Below, piece after piece: positions 1-7,257 of a DNA stretch of 44,949 bases. Made by a program: the position numbers and the translations under genes. Within the stretch, counting starts at the first letter, position 1. Each line of letters starts with the position of its first letter. Source of the stretch: Alphaproteobacteria bacterium (GTDB lineage Bacteria > Pseudomonadota > Alphaproteobacteria > Rhizobiales > Hyphomicrobiaceae); the NCBI GenBank assembly GCA_018830445.1, contig JAHJSN010000065.1, positions 1-44,949 on the forward strand, written 5' to 3'. The notes under the pieces were generated by a model. That model ran no database searches. It was not told the DNA's origin and saw only the letters and a list, made by a program, of their open reading frames with translations.

Positions 1-139
1 CCTTCTTCGCAAATCTCGGTCTGCCGTCATTGATGATGGAGTACCGTCGCCTCAATCGCGTATCATGAACCGCCGTATGCGGAACCGCACGTACGGTGGT
101 GTGGGAGGACGGCGGGAGCAATCCCGCCTCCTACCCGAT
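1..139 (+). mobile_element. 3' end of a group II intron (domains V and VI)
   Basis: Domain V is read at 69-100: bases 69-77 pair with 92-100 (one G-U pair), a two-base CG bulge lies at 90-91, and a distal stem 78-81/86-89 is capped by the tetraloop GAAC. This is the canonical catalytic hairpin with its conserved bulge. Domain VI follows at 103-136: an outer stem, an inner stem 111-117/122-128 with loop GCAA, and a single unpaired A at 133, seven or eight bases from the likely 3' splice site (about 139-140), where the branch-point adenosine sits. The intron runs on the plus strand, facing the end of the minus-strand membrane gene that stops at 193. Its 5' part lies outside the window. Confidence 0.87.
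3..68 (+). CDS. C-terminal tail of group II intron reverse transcriptase/maturase (partial)
   Basis: Only the last 21 codons are in the window; the gene starts to the left of it. The frame opens at base 3, reads FFANLGLPSLMMEYRRLNRV and ends in a TGA at 66-68 that touches the first base pairs of intron domain V. The assignment rests mainly on that position: in bacterial group II introns the reverse transcriptase/maturase gene lies in domain IV, directly upstream of domain V. The tail itself has no diagnostic motif. The protein would promote splicing and retrohoming of its own intron. Confidence 0.65.
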   Translation, partial: FFANLGLPSLMMEYRRLNRVS

Positions 140-192
140 TCAAACCGTCGGGAGGCAATCGGCAAAACGGCACCCACCACCAGTAGCTTTGG

Positions 193-741
193 TCAGTTGG
201 GCCGCTTTTCAGAGTGTTCGCCGGCTCCAACATCCACAGACCAGCGAACGTCCTGGCGTTCGCTGAATAGGCCTGTGAACAGCGACAACAACAAAAGCAA
301 GATGCCGAGCAGCAGCCCGCCGACGCCCGCGTATGTGAAGGCTTCCGTCATGATGTGCGAATGCGCGGCGCTCCGGCCGATCGAAGGAGCCAACGCGAAC
401 ATTGAGAACCATGCAAACGGATAAAGGCTGCCGCAGCCGATCAACAGCGACGTCAGCGATTTCATCGACCGGCCCATGTTTGAAAACAGGACCAGAAACA
501 GCAGACCGATGGAGAACGCTGCTATCCCTGCGGCATGGAAGTGCCCTCGTTGTGCATACCGCCAGATTTTATCCGCACTCTGAGCATCGTGAGCGCCGGG
601 GTTCGCAGCGATACCGGTTTCGATGTAATTCTTGAACGAGTCCTCAGACAGTCCGAATGAGACGCCCAAAGTGATGCCAAACAATAGTCCGAGCAAGACA
701 AGCACAATTCCAGGCCGAATGTGTTCCAGATCGACTTTCAT
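193..741 (-). CDS. Four-helix membrane protein of unknown function
   Basis: 182 residues with no family that I recognise. Four hydrophobic helices are visible at about residues 11-29, 68-87, 93-113 and 132-155, with a soluble stretch of about 40 residues between helices 1 and 2 and a polar C-terminal tail, so it should sit in the inner membrane. The start at 741 is chosen because a strong GGAGG lies six bases upstream; the longer reading to 783 lacks a comparable site. The gene ends about 55 bases from the inserted group II intron, which is on the opposite strand. mtnP diverges from it across 280 bp, so it looks monocistronic. Confidence 0.75.
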   Translation of the reverse strand: MKVDLEHIRPGIVLVLLGLLFGITLGVSFGLSEDSFKNYIETGIAANPGAHDAQSADKIWRYAQRGHFHAAGIAAFSIGLLFLVLFSNMGRSMKSLTSLLIGCGSLYPFAWFSMFALAPSIGRSAAHSHIMTEAFTYAGVGGLLLGILLLLLSLFTGLFSERQDVRWSVDVGAGEHSEKRPN

Positions 742-1022
742 TCTCGCCTCCAAAGAACTTGGGCCGCTGGTTACGTGCTGCAATCTGTGCAGCTCAACAG
801 ATCTTCACTGACAAACTTCCTGCAAGCCTCATAGCGGAGCATTGGTAAAACCTCCAAGTGTCGAGTTTGAGACACCGCCCAGCCCGCCGCATTCGTTTCC
901 TGACAAACTCAGTCGCGGGCGGTCTTTCAGGGTGCGAAATCGGAGAAACAACCAGACTCGACTTGACCCAGGCAGCGCAGGGAGGCAAGCCCTACGGCAA
1001 CGCAGATCAAAAGGACGGACGC

Positions 1023-1898
1023 ATGACCAAAACGGTTCTCGGCATCATCGGCGGCAGCGGCTTTTACGACCTGCCGGGAATGACCAATGCCGAATGGCGA
1101 CACATCGAGAGCCCCTGGGGCAAGCCTTCCGACGACGTACTCTTCGCCGAGATCGACGGCCTGCCGGTCCGCTTCCTTCCCCGCCATGGCCGTGGCCACA
1201 AGGTGCCGCCCTCAGCCATAAACTTCCGCGCCAACATCGATGTCATGAAGCGCGCCGGCGTCACCGACCTGCTCTCGATTTCCGCATGCGGCTCGCTCAA
1301 GGAGGAACTGCCTCCGGGGCACTTCGTCGTCGTCGACCAGTTCATCGACCGCACGTTTGCCCGCGAGAAGAGCTTCTTCGGCGCAGGGTGCGTGGCTCAC
1401 GTCTCCGTTGCCGACCCCATCAGCCCGCTTCTGGCCGATGCCCTGGAAGCCGCCGCCAAGGCCGAAGACGTCTCCGTTTCGCGCGGTGGCACCTATCTCG
1501 TCATGGAAGGCCCGCAGTTCTCCACGCGTGCGGAAAGCGAACTTTACCGTTCCTGGGGTTGCGCGGTGATCGGCATGACCAACATGCCCGAAGCAAAACT
1601 CGCCCGCGAAGCCGAGATCTGCTACGCGACACTCGCCATGGTCACCGATTACGACTGCTGGCATTCCGAGCACGACGACGTCGACGTCGCCTCCGTGATC
1701 GCTATCATGCGCTCGAACACCGAAAAGGCCCAGCGCCTTGTCGCCAATCTGGCGCGCAACTTCCCCAAGCAACATCCAGCCTGCCCGAACGGCTCCGACC
1801 GGGCACTCGACGTCGCCATCATCACGCCGCCAGATGCCCGCGACCCGGCGATTCTTGCAAAGCTTGACGCCGTGGCGGGACGGGTTCTGGGAGAGTGA
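1023..1898 (+). CDS. mtnP: S-methyl-5'-thioadenosine phosphorylase
   Basis: 291 residues, the usual length for MTA phosphorylase of the PNP/MTAP superfamily. It cleaves 5'-methylthioadenosine, the by-product of polyamine synthesis, with phosphate to give adenine and methylthioribose-1-phosphate. Visible motifs: GGSGFYD at residues 10-16 and HGRGH at 55-59 (phosphate binding), NFRANI followed by SISACGSL, the EGPQFSTRAES purine-site segment, and GMTNMPEAKLAREAEICYA with the following DYDCWH. The start at 1023 follows AAGGACGG; the frame is open for 165 more bases upstream but without a ribosome site or conserved sequence. No other methionine-salvage gene is adjacent. The 280 bp upstream show no riboswitch that I recognise. 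Confidence 0.93.
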   Translation: MTKTVLGIIGGSGFYDLPGMTNAEWRHIESPWGKPSDDVLFAEIDGLPVRFLPRHGRGHKVPPSAINFRANIDVMKRAGVTDLLSISACGSLKEELPPGHFVVVDQFIDRTFAREKSFFGAGCVAHVSVADPISPLLADALEAAAKAEDVSVSRGGTYLVMEGPQFSTRAESELYRSWGCAVIGMTNMPEAKLAREAEICYATLAMVTDYDCWHSEHDDVDVASVIAIMRSNTEKAQRLVANLARNFPKQHPACPNGSDRALDVAIITPPDARDPAILAKLDAVAGRVLGE

Positions 1899-2024
1899 CA
1901 CCACGATCACCGCCCCACAGGTAGTCAAGGAACTGCCATGCAGATCAGCTAATGAAACCAGCGTCGCATTCCAGCCCGGCCCCTTGTCAGTCGCCCGGGC
2001 CCGCCGATCGGAGATGTTGAGCCA

Positions 2025-2720
2025 ATGCCCTCATTCTCACTGACACAGCGCCTCGGCGCCGAGTTCCTGGGGACAGCGTTCCTGCTGGCGACTGTCGTCG
2101 GATCGGGCATCATGGCCGAGGCTCTGGCGGGTGGAAACATCGCGATTGCACTCCTCGGCAATACGATCCCCACCGGCGCGATCCTCGTCGTGCTCATCAC
2201 CATGCTCGGGCCGATCTCCGGCGCGCACTTCAATCCCGCGGTCACCATGGCTTTTTATCTGCGCCGGGATATCGGCACCGGCGATGCCCTCGCTTATGTC
2301 ATCGCGCAGATCGTTGCGGGTCTGATCGGTGTGCTCGCCGCACACCTGATGTTCGACTTGCCGGTCTTCCAGGCTTCCGAAACCGCACGCACCGGCCTTG
2401 GGCAGTGGTTCTCGGAATGGGTGGCAACGTTCGGTCTCGTCTGCACCATCCTGCTGACGCTGCGGGCCCAGCCCACCGCGGTGCCGATGGCGGTCGGCCT
2501 CTACATCACATCCGCGTACTGGTTCACCGCTTCGACCTCGTTCGCCAACCCCGCAGTGACCATCGCCCGGTCCGTCTCAAAAACGTTCGCCGGGATCGAT
2601 CCGTCGCATGTCCCCGCTTTCATCTTCGCACAGTTGCTCGGCGCGGCTGCTGCCGTCTACCTCGCGTCCTGGCTCACCGCAGCGGCAAAAGGTACGGTTG
2701 AGACAGAGCCGGCTGAGTAA
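2025..2720 (+). CDS. aqpS: MIP-family aquaglyceroporin, probable arsenite channel (AqpS-like)
   Basis: 231 residues with six transmembrane helices and the two half-helix signatures of the major intrinsic protein family: NPA at 70-72 (HFNPAVT) and 175-177 (FANPAVT). The residue after the second NPA is Val, where water-selective aquaporins carry Arg; the rhizobial arsenite channel AqpS has the same substitution. An arsenate reductase follows 42 bp downstream, as in the Sinorhizobium ars operon, where AqpS lets arsenite leave the cell. The inference is arsenite or other small neutral solute permeation in the inner membrane. Unlike the Sinorhizobium operon, no arsR repressor lies just upstream and no arsH downstream. 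The Shine-Dalgarno GGAG is about 11 bases away, rather far. Confidence 0.85.
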   Translation: MPSFSLTQRLGAEFLGTAFLLATVVGSGIMAEALAGGNIAIALLGNTIPTGAILVVLITMLGPISGAHFNPAVTMAFYLRRDIGTGDALAYVIAQIVAGLIGVLAAHLMFDLPVFQASETARTGLGQWFSEWVATFGLVCTILLTLRAQPTAVPMAVGLYITSAYWFTASTSFANPAVTIARSVSKTFAGIDPSHVPAFIFAQLLGAAAAVYLASWLTAAAKGTVETEPAE

Positions 2721-2762
2721 TCTGCAACTGAACCATTCTGTCGGAACCGAGCGAGAACCGTC

Positions 2763-3173
2763 ATGACCGCAACGATCTACCACAACCCCCAATGCGGCAC
2801 GTCCCGCAATACGCTTGCCATGCTGCGGCAAGCAGGCATCGAGCCGGAAGTCATCGAGTATCTCAACAACCCGCCGACCCGCGAACGCCTCGTCGAACTC
2901 ATCAAACAGATCGGCATCCCAGTCCGCGATCTCCTCCGCCAGAAGGGCACGCCGCACGATGAACTGGGCCTCGGCGACCCGAAATGGACCGACGATCAGC
3001 TCATCGATTTCATGATTGCCCACCCGATCCTGATCAATCGCCCGATTGTCGTCGTCGATGGCAATGCCCGCCTGTGCCGCCCCTCCGAAGCCGTTTTCGA
3101 CCTCATCCCCGATACCGGCATCGAGACCTTCACCAAGGAAGACGGCGAAGTCGTCACGCCCAGGAAGAGCTGA
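2763..3173 (+). CDS. arsC: Arsenate reductase, glutaredoxin-dependent ArsC
   Basis: 136 residues, the size of the Escherichia coli plasmid R773-type ArsC with thioredoxin fold. The N-terminus YHNPQCGTSRNTL carries the catalytic Cys11 in the NPxCGTSR motif. Arginines further along (in the PPTRER segment, and in the INRPIVVVDGNARLCRPSE segment) match those that lower the Cys pKa and bind arsenate. It reduces arsenate to arsenite in the cytoplasm with glutathione and glutaredoxin; with the channel gene immediately upstream this makes a reduce-and-leak detoxification pair. A start at 2763 right after the channel gene suggests a shared transcript. YffB/Spx-like proteins share the fold, but the intact CGTSR motif favours ArsC. 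Confidence 0.9.
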   Translation: MTATIYHNPQCGTSRNTLAMLRQAGIEPEVIEYLNNPPTRERLVELIKQIGIPVRDLLRQKGTPHDELGLGDPKWTDDQLIDFMIAHPILINRPIVVVDGNARLCRPSEAVFDLIPDTGIETFTKEDGEVVTPRKS

Positions 3174-3325
3174 GCCTCCTCCTGGCGCACATGGCTGTCG
3201 CAACAGACAGATGCCATTACTCAACAAATCACAGGAAAATGGGGCCTGAACCGCCGAACCGCTGATTCGCACTCGGAAAGACTGCGGCGGGTGTGCTAGC
3301 CCGGGTTGAAACCGGGGAGAAACCA

Positions 3326-3388
3326 ATGCGCCCGGCCCAAGACATGAAAACGAATTGCGAGGCTCGCGGTCGAGCCCGACACAAATAA
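3326..3388 (+). CDS. Possible 20-residue leader peptide
   Basis: A short frame starts with ATG seven bases after GGGGAG and ends in TAA 12 bases before the next ATG (3401). The peptide is basic (several Arg and Lys) with no hydrophobic stretch and no known relatives. The good ribosome site and tight spacing make it a candidate translated leader for the downstream membrane protein; chance occurrence is just as possible. Confidence 0.25.
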   Translation: MRPAQDMKTNCEARGRARHK

Positions 3389-3400
3389 GGGGGCACGCCA

Positions 3401-3745
3401 ATGCTTGGCTACATCATTCTTATCGCACTACAGATCATTGTCGGCTGGTTCGGCAAGGATATCATCGCTTCGCAGATCCCCAACCAGGGCGCCTTGATCG
3501 ACCGCTTGGTCGATGCGACCTGTTTCGCCGTCATCGTTTGGCTCGTCGGCCTGATCGGCTCGCTCGTCCTCAAATCCGTGCGGCGCCCCGGCGCTCCGAC
3601 ACTGGTATCGGCCCTTGTCGGCGCCTTGATCGGCGCTGCCATCATCCTGTTCCTGCCCGATCTCCTCAGGGCCCTGCCTGCCGAGATCAACCGCGGCTTC
3701 ATCCCGCTGGCCGGCGCCATCCTGGGTTACCTTGTGCGTCGCTGA
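3401..3745 (+). CDS. Small three-helix membrane protein, hypothetical
   Basis: 114 residues and strongly hydrophobic: helices at about 2-20, 36-58 and 67-86, with a hydrophobic C-terminal segment (about 97-112) ending in two arginines. The size and layout resemble the small GlsB/YeaQ/YmgE-type membrane proteins, but I see no clear motif, so no function is given. The ribosome site AAGGGGG lies about seven bases before the ATG. A perfect 11-bp hairpin at 3781-3806 lies 35 bases after the stop and could end this transcript as well as the opposite one. Confidence 0.75.
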   Translation: MLGYIILIALQIIVGWFGKDIIASQIPNQGALIDRLVDATCFAVIVWLVGLIGSLVLKSVRRPGAPTLVSALVGALIGAAIILFLPDLLRALPAEINRGFIPLAGAILGYLVRR

Positions 3746-3776
3746 GACCGCCCGGTCGCAAAAGCATCCGCCAAGG

Positions 3777-3806
3777 TAAAACAGCGTGAGAATTATCTCA
3801 CGCTGT
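3777..3806 (-). terminator. Intrinsic terminator, minus strand
   Basis: Perfect inverted repeat of 11 bp (ACAGCGTGAGA at 3781-3791 and its complement at 3796-3806) with a four-base loop. Read on the minus strand the stem is followed by UUUU. It lies 70 bases downstream of the 27-codon gene at 3877-3960 and is its natural terminator. It may also end the plus-strand transcript from 3401-3745. Confidence 0.75.
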
Positions 3807-3876
3807 TCACTGCTGCGGATGTGGAGGGGAAGCCGGACGCCCAGGCGGGAAGGAGGTCCGGCGGGCATTGCGCTCC

Positions 3877-3960
3877 CTAGAGAGCGCCCAGAACAATTGC
3901 AGCAAGGAAGCCAAACGAAATCATCGCTGCGAGGGCAGTCATCTGCATTTGTAGAGTCAT
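3877..3960 (-). CDS. 27-residue single-helix membrane peptide
   Basis: A very short gene. The ATG at 3960 is preceded on the minus strand by a consensus AGGAGG six bases away. The product starts MTLQMQMTAL and continues as one hydrophobic helix (AAMISFGFLAAIVLGAL) with the stop right after it. There are no charged residues, so it would be a membrane-embedded micropeptide. An intrinsic terminator sits 70 bases downstream, and about 490 bp of otherwise gene-free DNA lie upstream, so it forms a complete transcription unit of its own. I know no function. A regulatory or membrane-complex subunit role is possible, as for other bacterial one-helix peptides. Confidence 0.55.
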   Translation of the reverse strand: MTLQMQMTALAAMISFGFLAAIVLGAL

Positions 3961-4132
3961 GTTCGCCTCCTGGGTTTTCGGCCTTTTGGCTTGTTATTGC
4001 GCTGTCGAAGCAGCTTGGTCCCGACCCTAGATGCGCCATTAGTCGAATGCCAAGCGAAAAAGTTTTTGCACCGCACGCACAAATCGCGCGTTGGACGTGT
4101 CGTCTTCGCACCATCGCAGAACCATGAAATAC

Positions 4133-4148
4133 ATACGATAAATCGTAT
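4133..4148. promoter_or_regulatory. Palindrome, possible operator
   Basis: ATACGATAAATCGTAT: two 7-bp arms around AA, AT-rich in a GC-rich genome. It stands in the 490-bp gap between the 27-residue peptide gene (minus) and the acuI-like gene (plus), the layout expected for an operator of a dimeric regulator. The rest of the gap (3961-4132, 4149-4450) shows nothing else that I can name. Confidence 0.35.
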
Positions 4149-4450
4149 TTGTAGCCTTTAGGCGCCAGCCGCCAAATGAACTATATTGCTAGCCCGCCAG
4201 CCTAAGTCATTGCGCGGTCGGCACGACAAAGCAATATCCTGGAATCGGCGGAACTCTCTTTCCCCATGCCGCGCCGGCAATTTCAGGTGTGGCCGATTGG
4301 CGACCCTCCAGACAATCCACAACATTTCGCACCCGCGAAACGACCGATGTATAACCTGTGAGTAGAAGCCCTCGTTCGCGCACTTGCGATTCTCGGCGAG
4401 CCGCGCGACGTTGAAACTTCCCTGAACCAGAGCCAGTTGAAGAGGATCGG

Positions 4451-5437
4451 ATGGAACGTTTCGAAGCCCTGCGCATCTCGAAAGCCGACGCCGGCCAAAA
4501 CGTCGCGTGGGAAGACATCACCCTCGTTGATCTGTCGGATGGAGATGTCGTCGTGCGCGTGTCGCACACCACGATCAACTACAAGGACGGCCTGGCCATA
4601 ACCGGAAAGGCGCCGATCGCGCGCAAATCGCCGCTCGTCCCCGGCATCGACTTCGCTGGCACGGTCGAAACCTCCACGCACCCTGCATTTGCCAAGGGCG
4701 ATCAAGTCGTCCTCAACGGATGGGGTGTCGGCGAAGGCCACGACGGCGGCTTCGCACAATTTGCCCGTGTCAAGGCAGACTGGCTGATCCCATTGCCGTC
4801 GGCATTCACACCGGCAGAAGCGATGGCAATCGGCACCGCCGGCTATACGGCGATGCTCTGCGTTCTGGCGCTTGAAGCCCATGGCATCGCACCTGCTGCA
4901 GGACCGGTACTTGTAACCGGTGCCGCCGGCGGTGTCGGCAGCGTTGCGGTCGCCGTCCTCGCCAAACTCGGCCATCAGGTCATAGCTTCAACGGGCCGCT
5001 TGTCCGAGGCCGAATTCCTGCGCCACATGGGAGCCGCCGAAATCATCGACCGCGCGGAACTCTCCGAGCGCGGCCGACCACTTGGCAAGGAGCGCTGGGC
5101 AGGCGCCATCGACGTCGCCGGCAGCCACACACTCGCCAACGCGATAGCCATGACGAAATACGGCGGCTGTGTTGCAGCCTGCGGCCTCGCCCAGGGGTTC
5201 GACCTGCCGTCCACTGTGATGCCATTCATCCTGCGCGGCGTAACCCTTGCAGGCGTCGACAGCGTCATGGCCCCGCGGGAAAAGCGGTTGGCTGCCTGGA
5301 ACCGCCTGGCGACCGATCTGGACCGCAATAAGCTCGCCGAGCTGACCGTTACCCGGTCCTGGAAGGACGTCGTAGACATCGCCCCGGAGATGATCGCTGG
5401 AAAGGTGCGCGGCCGTGTCGTCCTTGAGGTCGCTTGA
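4451..5437 (+). CDS. acuI: Acrylyl-CoA reductase-like MDR oxidoreductase (YhdH/AcuI family)
   Basis: 328 residues, a zinc-free medium-chain dehydrogenase/reductase. The N-terminal substrate domain contains the YhdH/YhfP-type segment TTINYKDGLAITGK and the PGIDFAGTVE loop; the NADP-binding Rossmann domain starts with VLVTGAAGGVGSVAVAVLAKLG near residue 152. Family members reduce acryloyl-CoA to propionyl-CoA with NADPH, for example in DMSP or 3-hydroxypropionate metabolism; the substrate here is an inference from family. The ATG follows GAGGA at the right distance. It stands alone, convergent with the GNAT gene, with a long upstream region that holds a 16-bp palindrome. Confidence 0.85.
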   Translation: MERFEALRISKADAGQNVAWEDITLVDLSDGDVVVRVSHTTINYKDGLAITGKAPIARKSPLVPGIDFAGTVETSTHPAFAKGDQVVLNGWGVGEGHDGGFAQFARVKADWLIPLPSAFTPAEAMAIGTAGYTAMLCVLALEAHGIAPAAGPVLVTGAAGGVGSVAVAVLAKLGHQVIASTGRLSEAEFLRHMGAAEIIDRAELSERGRPLGKERWAGAIDVAGSHTLANAIAMTKYGGCVAACGLAQGFDLPSTVMPFILRGVTLAGVDSVMAPREKRLAAWNRLATDLDRNKLAELTVTRSWKDVVDIAPEMIAGKVRGRVVLEVA

Positions 5438-5476
5438 CGGCCGCGCACAGCAGGCTGTCAGGCCGGCCCCCAGGCT

Positions 5477-6001
5477 TCAAACCCGTTTGCGCAGCAGGAT
5501 CTCGTCGAAGCCGTCCTTGACGACATCAGGGACGGTGGCGATTTCCTGGTAGCCTGCCCGCGCGTAGAACGCACGCGCCCGCGTGTTGAAATCCGACACC
5601 ATGATCCAGACGTGGCGGTGACCTGCGGCCGCTGCATCGGCGGCGAGCCAGTCGAGGAACCGTGTGCCAATGCCACGCCCCTGAAAGCCGTTCTCCAGCC
5701 CCAGAAATTGCAGATAGGGCCCCCGCAGCCAATCAGCTCGCACGATTGCCAGACCCGCGCGCTCTCCGCGGTATCGGAACACGAACCGGGCCGCACCGGG
5801 CTCTTCCTGGCCGATGAAGGTCTTCAGGCCATCAGCGGACGTGCCATAGCGGACCCATGGGTCAATCGCGCCGAAACACGTCGCTAGACCCTCCGCATCG
5901 CCCTCGGCAAGGCCACCCATCGTCAACCCGTCACCCAGATCGATCTGCGCAGGATGCTGCATCCCACCAATTGCCGAAACCATCGGTTCGCCGTTTTCCA
6001 A
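5477..6001 (-). CDS. GNAT-family N-acetyltransferase
   Basis: 174 residues with the acetyl-CoA-binding motif A of GCN5-related acetyltransferases: LGLENGFQGRGIGTRFLDWL (Q/R-x-x-G-x-G/A) at about 100-119, followed by the VSDFNTRARAFYARAGY segment typical of motif B. It should transfer an acetyl group to a small molecule or protein amine; the substrate cannot be predicted. The start shown is TTG at 6001, preceded by AAAGGGCGG; an ATG six codons later (5983) is an alternative without a clear ribosome site. It diverges from cysE across about 120 bp. Confidence 0.85.
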   Translation of the reverse strand: MENGEPMVSAIGGMQHPAQIDLGDGLTMGGLAEGDAEGLATCFGAIDPWVRYGTSADGLKTFIGQEEPGAARFVFRYRGERAGLAIVRADWLRGPYLQFLGLENGFQGRGIGTRFLDWLAADAAAAGHRHVWIMVSDFNTRARAFYARAGYQEIATVPDVVKDGFDEILLRKRV

Positions 6002-6124
6002 GTCCGCCCTTTCGAGCCCGGGCCAAAGTGACTACATTGCAGTCAAAGGTCTTTGCCGCTGGCGCAATAAGCCATTAACCCGGACGCTTGACGAGGCGAA
6101 CCGAATTCTCGAAGGTTTTCCCAT

Positions 6125-6970
6125 ATGGCACAGAAGATTCACAAATTCACGCCGGACGGCGCCGCAACCGGCAACGATCCCGTCTGGGAGTCCGTACGCG
6201 TCGAAGCAGAAGCCGTCATGCGTTCCGAGCCCGCCCTGGGCTCATTCGTTTTCGCGACGATCATTGGCCAGGATACGCTGGAAGAAGCCATCATTCACCG
6301 CCTGGCCCAGCGGCTGAACCACACCGACGTCGACGCCGGACTGATCTCGAAGACCTTCGACCGCGTTCTGGCCGGACAGCCCAGCCTTGGCCTCGCCATC
6401 CGCGCCGACCTCGAAGCTGTTGTCGAACGTGACCCGGCCTGCGAGCGCTTTATCGAGCCGATGCTGTATTTCAAGGGCTTCCACGCCCTGGTGACCTACC
6501 GCTTCGCCCATGAGCTCTGGTCCAACGGGCGCCGGGACTTCGCCCTATACCTGCAAAGCCAGTCCTCGAAGCTGTTCAGCGTCGATATTCACCCCGCAGC
6601 AAGATTGGGCAAGGGCATCATGCTCGACCACGCCACCGGCTTCGTCGTCGGCGAAACCGCTATTGTCGGCGACAACTGCTCGTTCCTTCATGGCGTGACG
6701 CTCGGCGGCAGCGGCAAGGAAAGTGGCGACCGCCATCCCAAGATCGGCAACAACGTCCTGATCGGCGCCGGCGCGAAAGTCCTCGGCAACATCAGCATTG
6801 GCCACTGCTCGCGCGTTGCAGCTGGATCCGTCGTGCTGAAGGACGTACCCGCCAACGTCACGGTCGCCGGTGTCCCCGCCAGGATCGTCGGACCGGCGGG
6901 ATGTTCCGAGCCGGCCAGTGCCATGGATCAGCAACTCGACATGCCCGCTCTGGACTCATCCTCCTCCTGA
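6125..6970 (+). CDS. cysE: Serine O-acetyltransferase
   Basis: 281 residues: an N-terminal helical SATase domain (about 20-150) and a C-terminal left-handed beta-helix of hexapeptide repeats. Catalytic features match the E. coli enzyme: VDIHPAA (Asp154), MLDHATG (His169) and GDRHPKIG (His204), with the LGGSGK substrate loop. It makes O-acetylserine from serine and acetyl-CoA, the first step of cysteine synthesis in the cytoplasm. The polar tail after residue 250 is the region that in the family binds cysteine synthase CysK and sets feedback inhibition. Downstream come a DUF3126 gene (54 bp) and a gamma-carbonic anhydrase, an order common in Rhizobiales. The ribosome site is modest (GAAGG, about 10 bases). 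Confidence 0.95.
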   Translation: MAQKIHKFTPDGAATGNDPVWESVRVEAEAVMRSEPALGSFVFATIIGQDTLEEAIIHRLAQRLNHTDVDAGLISKTFDRVLAGQPSLGLAIRADLEAVVERDPACERFIEPMLYFKGFHALVTYRFAHELWSNGRRDFALYLQSQSSKLFSVDIHPAARLGKGIMLDHATGFVVGETAIVGDNCSFLHGVTLGGSGKESGDRHPKIGNNVLIGAGAKVLGNISIGHCSRVAAGSVVLKDVPANVTVAGVPARIVGPAGCSEPASAMDQQLDMPALDSSSS

Positions 6971-7024
6971 CGGTCATAAACCCCGCAACTGAATTCCGAC
7001 CAATCCTTCAAGGAGGCCGCTCCC

Positions 7025-7240
7025 GTGGACAAGACCGAACTCGCCAAACTCGAAACCTATCTGCGCAAAACCTTCGGCATGAACAACATCGGCCTGCGTC
7101 CGCAGCCTAAGAAGACCGACATGGCCGAGGTTTTCATCGGCGACGAATTCATCGCCACTCTCTATCGCATCGAGGACGAAGGCGAAGTCGAATACCAGCT
7201 CCAGATGGCGATCCTGGAAATGGACCTCGAAGAGGTCTGA
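7025..7240 (+). CDS. DUF3126 family protein
   Basis: 71 residues, acidic C-terminus, no membrane segment. The sequence (LETYLRKTFGMNNIGLRPQPKKTDMAEVFIGDEFIATLYRIEDEGE, in pieces) matches what I know of the short conserved alphaproteobacterial family DUF3126, whose function is unknown. It starts with GTG behind a strong AAGGAGG. It lies between cysE and the gamma-carbonic anhydrase, 17 bp from the latter, so all three are probably co-transcribed. That position hints at a link to CysE, but nothing in the sequence proves it. Confidence 0.85.
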   Translation: MDKTELAKLETYLRKTFGMNNIGLRPQPKKTDMAEVFIGDEFIATLYRIEDEGEVEYQLQMAILEMDLEEV

Positions 7241-7257
7241 GCCGGAAGCAAACATCC

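Noticed and set aside
742-1022. SAM riboswitch upstream of mtnP
   Set aside because: No recognisable SAM-I, SAM-II or SAM/SAH core in this 280-bp region.
842-1867. Long Arg-rich frame overlapping mtnP
   Set aside because: Composition is that of a shifted frame; the mtnP frame carries all conserved motifs.
4207-4450. Minus-strand frame ending GYCFVVPTAQ before the acuI-like gene
   Set aside because: The ending vaguely resembles a winged-helix C-terminus, but most of the frame is antisense to acuI and there is no start or motif.
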